From an uncultured Lachnospiraceae bacterium (lineage in GTDB: Bacteria > Bacillota > Clostridia > Lachnospirales > Lachnospiraceae), in NCBI GenBank assembly GCA_910584115.1, contig CAJTYN010000024.1, positions 1 through 26,926 on the forward strand: DNA of 26,926 bases. The letters run 5' to 3'. Shown here one piece after another: positions 23,829 to 26,926 of the stretch; the first letter of the stretch is position 1; every line of letters begins with the position of its first letter. A program made the position numbers and the translations under genes. Under the pieces are notes generated by a model that was not told the DNA's origin, searched no databases, and worked only from the letters and a program-made list of their open reading frames with translations.

Positions 23829-24800
23829 TTATCCCAGCAGCTCTTCTCTGCATTTTTTTAATTCATCTAAAATGATCTCCTGCCATTCGGGCCTGACTAA
23901 AAGGAGGACCGGCAGATAACAACCGCCTTTTGCATTCGCGATCACCTCTTCATGGATGCCTTTGCGCAGCATCTCCTCTGTCAAGGTCCCGCCAGCATCC
24001 AAGGCATCGTATTTCTGTGTATCAAGATATACATCATATACGACTTTTTTTCCTGTTATCTTTTTAAGCGCAGGAATATCATTGATCGACATGATATTTA
24101 AGGCATCCACTTTCAGATCATCCACGATCTCCGGGACCAGTTCTTTTATCAGTCCGCAGCTGTGCAGGTCAAATTTTATCCCTTTGCTATGGACGTGTTC
24201 AACGATCCTTTTCGTTGGCTCTTTGACCAGCGACCGCCAGATCTCCGGGGAGAAAAAAAGATCCCTCTGCGTCCCCCAATCGTCATGATAACAGATGATA
24301 TCAGGCTTATAATATTCTGCGATCTTGTCGATCAATCTGCATTTATAGTCGGCCAGGGCATCGAACAGCCCCGCAACTGCCTCTGGCTCTGTCAAAAGGG
24401 CACACAGAGCATCCTCAAATCCCATCAGCTCTTCAAGTCTTTCCACAAGCCCATTATGTATCATCTGATAAAGCAGAGCATTTTCTCTGTCGAAGGTTGG
24501 GATCCCATCTATCTTAGCAGCCTCTTCCCAGTCAAACTGGTCCAGATCCGGAAATCTGACGACCTCTTTCCAATCACATACATCCTCCAAAATGTAAGGC
24601 CCGACCGGCATGGGGGCCGGCTCCCCTTCTTTCCAGACCCACTGGACGCCAAACCAATCTTTGCCGCTTTTCCCACCTGCCGGCCTTTCATGATAGCCAT
24701 TTACAGGTACATTATTGACGATCCCTTCTCCCATGATCGGGAGATATTCCGTATCTTCATGATCAAAAAGTCTTATGAGATTTTCTTTAGGTGTGAGCAT
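23829..24800 (-). CDS. uroporphyrinogen decarboxylase (URO-D/MtaA-like) family protein, second copy
   Basis: This 323-aa protein is a relative of the one at 10117-11202. Both share HDDWG (here 172-176), a VHSKG/IHSKG segment and the zinc-type motif H213-S-C215 (LHSCG). Here a further cysteine, C294 in AKGGCYLP, sits where MtaA-type methyltransferases place their third zinc ligand, so it may be a complete metal site. Known relatives move methyl groups from corrinoid proteins to thiols, or decarboxylate porphyrins. A heme role is unlikely with this context. The ATG at 24800 has AAAGGA about 7 bp upstream and starts the fold (MLTPKENLIRLF). It lies 38 bp after the SLC13-type transporter gene and 78 bp before the regulator. 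Substrate and acceptor are unknown. Confidence 0.86.
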   Translation of the reverse strand: MLTPKENLIRLFDHEDTEYLPIMGEGIVNNVPVNGYHERPAGGKSGKDWFGVQWVWKEGEPAPMPVGPYILEDVCDWKEVVRFPDLDQFDWEEAAKIDGIPTFDRENALLYQMIHNGLVERLEELMGFEDALCALLTEPEAVAGLFDALADYKCRLIDKIAEYYKPDIICYHDDWGTQRDLFFSPEIWRSLVKEPTKRIVEHVHSKGIKFDLHSCGLIKELVPEIVDDLKVDALNIMSINDIPALKKITGKKVVYDVYLDTQKYDALDAGGTLTEEMLRKGIHEEVIANAKGGCYLPVLLLVRPEWQEIILDELKKCREELLG

Positions 24801-24838
24801 ATTTTTTTCCTTTCCGCAATATTTTTTTGTTACAGAGT

Positions 24839-26290
24839 TCATATCAGGGCATTTGCTAATGGCCATATGATGACCATGAGGCCGATAAATATCAATAAAA
24901 GAAAGAGCAGGGCGTATTTCACAGTGTTTTGCAGAGTAATGTGTCCGGGCCCAAAAAATAATGGAGCTGGAACGGCAGCCGCAGGCGTCAAGATCCCCAT
25001 GATCGCCGCCAAGCCGATGATGATGACAAATGCAGGCATGTTGATACCGGTGGATGCCAAAAGAGCAATAGCGATCGCGTAAAACAAGTACATAGCCACT
25101 GTATCGGACATAAATTGACTGATCGCCAAGGCTCCAAATACCAAGATGGACATGACCGCTAAGGCCGGAAGTCCTGATAGCGCAGGGGACAAGATATTAT
25201 ATAGCCAGGTACTGATGCCGCAGCTATCCAGATTCACTGCAGCGCCGAGTACAGTCACTGTTGCCGTAAATATCAAAAGCCCCATAGGTATCGTCTTTAC
25301 TAATTCTGGAAAACGGGCGATGGGCCTTCCGTCTACATGGATGACACACACCAACGCCAAAGCTATGATCGGCGGTACACACGCTCCGATATTATTTAGA
25401 TACGTCACTGCCTCTGGAAAGATCGATCTCCCAAACTGCGGGAACAGCCACACGATGACTACAGCTGCAAAAATAAGCGCAGCGATCAGACCTTCTCTGC
25501 GCAGCGGCTGCTCCGCTTTTCTCATGGATCCGATGTCATAGTCCCTAAATTTATCCGTTTCCGGCCTCCATACAAAACGGATGACCAGCATTAAGAGCAG
25601 ATACGCCATGATCTCAAAAGGGATCCCCACCATCAGCCATTGTCCAAAAGAGATCGTCATCCCCAACGCCGGTGCCGCCGCAGCGATCAAGAGCAGCGGG
25701 AGCACATGGGATATAGGCGATCCGGCACTGACGACTGCATTCCCCCAGTAGATCCCACACATCATGACCGTGTAAAATTTTTCTCCTTTTTTGTACCCCA
25801 GTCTTTCACAGATCTCGCTGGCAAGATCTATATACATGATCGTAACCGCAGTCGCCTCCATAAATGTCCCGATGATAAAAAAGGATAAGATAAACATAGC
25901 CAAAAATACATATGGATGCCCCTCACAGATCTTTCTTGTGATAAACCAATCTGCGATCTTAGTAATGACACCCGTCTGGCTCAATACAGCACTCAACGCC
26001 ATGCAGGAAATGACTGTGATGATGATAAAATTTCCCATAGAACCAGCATATACATCCGCATAATAATTCGCATCGTTTGCCATGACGCCTGTCATTACTA
26101 AGGCGCCAAGGGCAAGGAGACTGACCCAGTCCGTCCCAACTGTGATCCAAAGATAGAGCACAGGGATCAAGACCGCCAAAAGATGCACGCCATCTGCTGT
26201 CAGGCCATTTTCCGCAGGAAGAAAAAACATTACCAAAAGAAATAAGGCCACTCCCACCCCATAGTGTAGATATACTTTATTTGTTTTCAT
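24839..26290 (-). CDS. SLC13/DASS-type anion symporter
   Basis: This 483-aa membrane protein resembles the SLC13 (DASS)/ArsB-like ion transporters: two inverted halves with re-entrant segments. The equivalents of the two SNT motifs appear as SAGSPISHV in the first half and SQFMSDTVA in the second, so the first is clearly altered from the usual form. Known relatives import dicarboxylates, citrate or sulfate with sodium. The start is uncertain. The ATG at 26290 has GGGGG 6 bp upstream, while an ATG two codons earlier (26296) is directly next to it. It is the first gene of the operon with the URO-D-family and PucR-like genes, and probably imports the substrate of that pathway. The altered SNT motif may mean an unusual substrate. 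Confidence 0.85.
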   Translation of the reverse strand: MKTNKVYLHYGVGVALFLLVMFFLPAENGLTADGVHLLAVLIPVLYLWITVGTDWVSLLALGALVMTGVMANDANYYADVYAGSMGNFIIITVISCMALSAVLSQTGVITKIADWFITRKICEGHPYVFLAMFILSFFIIGTFMEATAVTIMYIDLASEICERLGYKKGEKFYTVMMCGIYWGNAVVSAGSPISHVLPLLLIAAAAPALGMTISFGQWLMVGIPFEIMAYLLLMLVIRFVWRPETDKFRDYDIGSMRKAEQPLRREGLIAALIFAAVVIVWLFPQFGRSIFPEAVTYLNNIGACVPPIIALALVCVIHVDGRPIARFPELVKTIPMGLLIFTATVTVLGAAVNLDSCGISTWLYNILSPALSGLPALAVMSILVFGALAISQFMSDTVAMYLFYAIAIALLASTGINMPAFVIIIGLAAIMGILTPAAAVPAPLFFGPGHITLQNTVKYALLFLLLIFIGLMVIIWPLANALI

Positions 26291-26321
26291 TTTCATCCCC
26301 CATCTTGTTATAGACTGTATG

Positions 26322-26333
26322 ATCCGATCGGAT
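26322..26333. promoter_or_regulatory. 12-bp perfect palindrome in the SLC13 operon leader
   Basis: ATCCGATCGGAT is perfectly self-complementary and abuts the larger palindrome at 26332-26353. It could be a second protein-binding half of the same regulatory region, or chance. Confidence 0.35.
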
Positions 26334-26353
26334 ATGAGAACGCGTTTTCATAT
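26332..26353. promoter_or_regulatory. 22-bp near-perfect palindrome over the SLC13 operon start
   Basis: The left half ATATGAGAACG mirrors the right half CGTTTTCATAT with one mismatch. It begins 5 bp downstream of the -10 box, so it covers the predicted transcription start. It may bind the PucR-like regulator encoded in this operon, or another repressor. Confidence 0.6.
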
Positions 26354-26357
26354 TGAT

Positions 26358-26386
26358 AGTATACAGATCCTAGACCTTTAACTCAA
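26358..26386 (-). promoter_or_regulatory. promoter of the SLC13/URO-D/PucR operon
   Basis: On the minus strand TTGAGT (4/6) and TATACT (5/6) are separated by exactly 17 bp. The predicted start is about 60 bp upstream of the transporter ATG. Confidence 0.62.
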
Positions 26387-26466
26387 GGGTACGGTGGCAT
26401 GATCAAAAAAATATATTTTATGCATCCATGCACGATCCACTGGCCCACCAGCCCTCATACAGATAT

Positions 26467-26521
26467 AAAAAAGCCCCAAAAACCTTATGACCACTAGAAA
26501 ACACTGTATTTTAAGGTGGGG
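26467..26521 (-). terminator. terminator-like hairpin with no obvious upstream gene
   Basis: On the minus strand CCCC and CCTTA pair with TAAGG and GGGG, with an asymmetric internal loop, and the stem is followed by C and TTTTTT. The loop is long (about 24 bases). No minus-strand gene precedes it within the window, so it may end an unannotated transcript or be a decayed site. Confidence 0.35.
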
Positions 26522-26558
26522 ATCTTTGGATCGCAGTGATCGGGATTTTCCAGAGATG

Positions 26559-26593
26559 TTACCCTTTCACTGATCGCAGACTGGAAAGGGTGA
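26559..26593. repeat. hairpin in the intergenic region
   Basis: TTACCCTTTC pairs with GAAAGGGTGA (one G-U pair) around a 15-base loop. A run of eight T follows about 20 bases later on the plus strand, too far for a classical terminator. Confidence 0.4.
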
Positions 26594-26659
26594 AATACAA
26601 GCAGCTCGAAAATTTTTTTTATATGAACTGATATATTAAATGAAAATAGCGTTAAAGTA

Positions 26660-26668
26660 TGCTAAAAT
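26660..26668 (+). promoter_or_regulatory. possible extended -10 promoter of the right-edge gene
   Basis: TGCTAAAAT fits an extended -10 element (TGnTAnAAT), 41 bp before the TTG start. No good -35 box is visible. Confidence 0.35.
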
Positions 26669-26708
26669 ATACCCATTAAACAAACTGGGATCTGTGGAGG
26701 AGATATCA

Positions 26709-26926
26709 TTGCTTGAAAATATACCATCTCGATCGACCATGACTAAATCCCTCGGAGAATCCTTGTACGGGGTTTGGCAAGCGTTATGTTCAGTTATTGA
26801 TGAAAACAGTTATGGAATGCTGGCGGCAAGAATCGGACTTACGAATAAAAGTAGCTGTGTTGGTTTCATGATCATTTTTGGATATGATGAAGCAAAAACC
26901 TACCATGACGGGAAATGGATGATGTT
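26709..26926 (+). CDS. unrecognised protein, N-terminal part only (cut by window end)
   Basis: An open frame starts with TTG at 26709, preceded by GGAGG with an 8-bp spacer, and stays open to the window end, giving at least 72 residues. The first residues read MLENIPSRSTMTKSLGES. A first in-frame ATG at 26739 has no ribosome binding site, so the TTG is preferred. The segment is soluble, with no signal peptide or membrane helix in the visible part, and contains GVWQALCSVIDENSYG. I do not recognise the family. A possible extended -10 promoter precedes it. It is divergent from the SLC13 operon. Confidence 0.55.
   Translation, partial: MLENIPSRSTMTKSLGESLYGVWQALCSVIDENSYGMLAARIGLTNKSSCVGFMIIFGYDEAKTYHDGKWMM

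Larger units (their letters stand above)
26387..26708. other. non-coding region with two hairpins
   Basis: No gene is visible between the SLC13 operon promoter and the start of the gene at the right edge. The stretch is A+T-rich and holds two long hairpins (26467-26521 and 26559-26593), a short direct repeat GATCGCAG (26529 and 26572), an A/T run near 26609-26620 and a likely plus-strand promoter. Confidence 0.5.

Noticed and set aside
24162..25082. Open frame of 306 codons on the plus strand across the URO-D and SLC13 genes
   Set aside because: It crosses two genes antisense and has no family resemblance.
26387..26708. Cobalamin riboswitch upstream of the methyl-transfer modules
   Set aside because: I looked for B12-box-like elements in the leaders of the two URO-D operons and found none. 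The leaders are too short for that riboswitch.

Overview
The window looks like a piece of a chromosome from an anaerobic Gram-positive bacterium, most likely a clostridial Firmicute (Eubacteriales, perhaps Lachnospiraceae). This is inferred from strong AAGGAGG-type ribosome binding sites, sigma-A-like promoters with 17-bp spacers, an MMPL exporter paired with a secreted heptad-repeat protein, a DUF3781 protein, and MttB/URO-D corrinoid methyltransferase-type genes of the acetogen and gut-clostridial kind. No rRNA, tRNA, CRISPR, phage or intact transposase gene was found. I count 18 genes: 17 complete or nearly so, and one cut by the right edge.

Region 1 (23-5330, minus strand) is an efflux operon with its own repressor: TetR regulator, DUF3781 protein, MFS exporter, FtsX-type ABC permease, ABC ATPase. 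A perfect 17-bp palindrome covers the predicted start of the tetR transcript. A degenerate copy of it lies in the leader of the MFS gene. A spacer of roughly 500 bp (5308-5810) follows and holds a small element with inverted-repeat ends and two perfect hairpins.

Region 2 (5811-11301, minus strand) is a probable quaternary-amine (methylated amine) utilisation operon: a URO-D/MtaA-like protein, a BCCT transporter, an MFS transporter and a non-pyrrolysine MttB-family methyltransferase. No corrinoid protein is encoded here. A consensus promoter is followed directly by a 40-bp AT-rich repeat with inverted ends, probably the operator of the neighbouring TetR.

Region 3 (11323-14397, minus strand) is a DUF1538 membrane protein, a tandem PII-like protein and a TetR regulator, closed by a good terminator. 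The DUF1538 gene has a frameshift at a T7 (A7 in the mRNA) tract, which separates its ribosome binding site, ATG and first membrane helix from the rest.

Region 4 (14430-20267) is an MMPL/RND exporter and a 973-residue secreted heptad-repeat protein (minus strand), divergent from a TetR gene. The shared intergenic region carries three copies of a 13-bp TGACYnnnAGTCA palindrome, one of them overlapping the exporter promoter.

Region 5 (20264-22177, plus strand) is a DUF362 protein and an amidohydrolase, closed by a terminator that could work in both directions.

Region 6 (22203-26386, minus strand) is an SLC13/DASS-type transporter, a second URO-D-family protein and a PucR-like regulator, with a promoter and a 22-bp near-perfect palindrome at the transcription start. 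It echoes region 2: transporter, URO-D-family protein and regulator. Its base composition is visibly richer in A+T. Beyond it lies about 400 bp of non-coding DNA with two hairpins, then the start of an unrecognised plus-strand gene.

The main theme is two separate modules that pair an importer with a URO-D-family (methyltransferase-like) enzyme, alongside two exporter systems, each next to a local repressor gene. Functions are inferred from recognisable sequence motifs. No database search was run.
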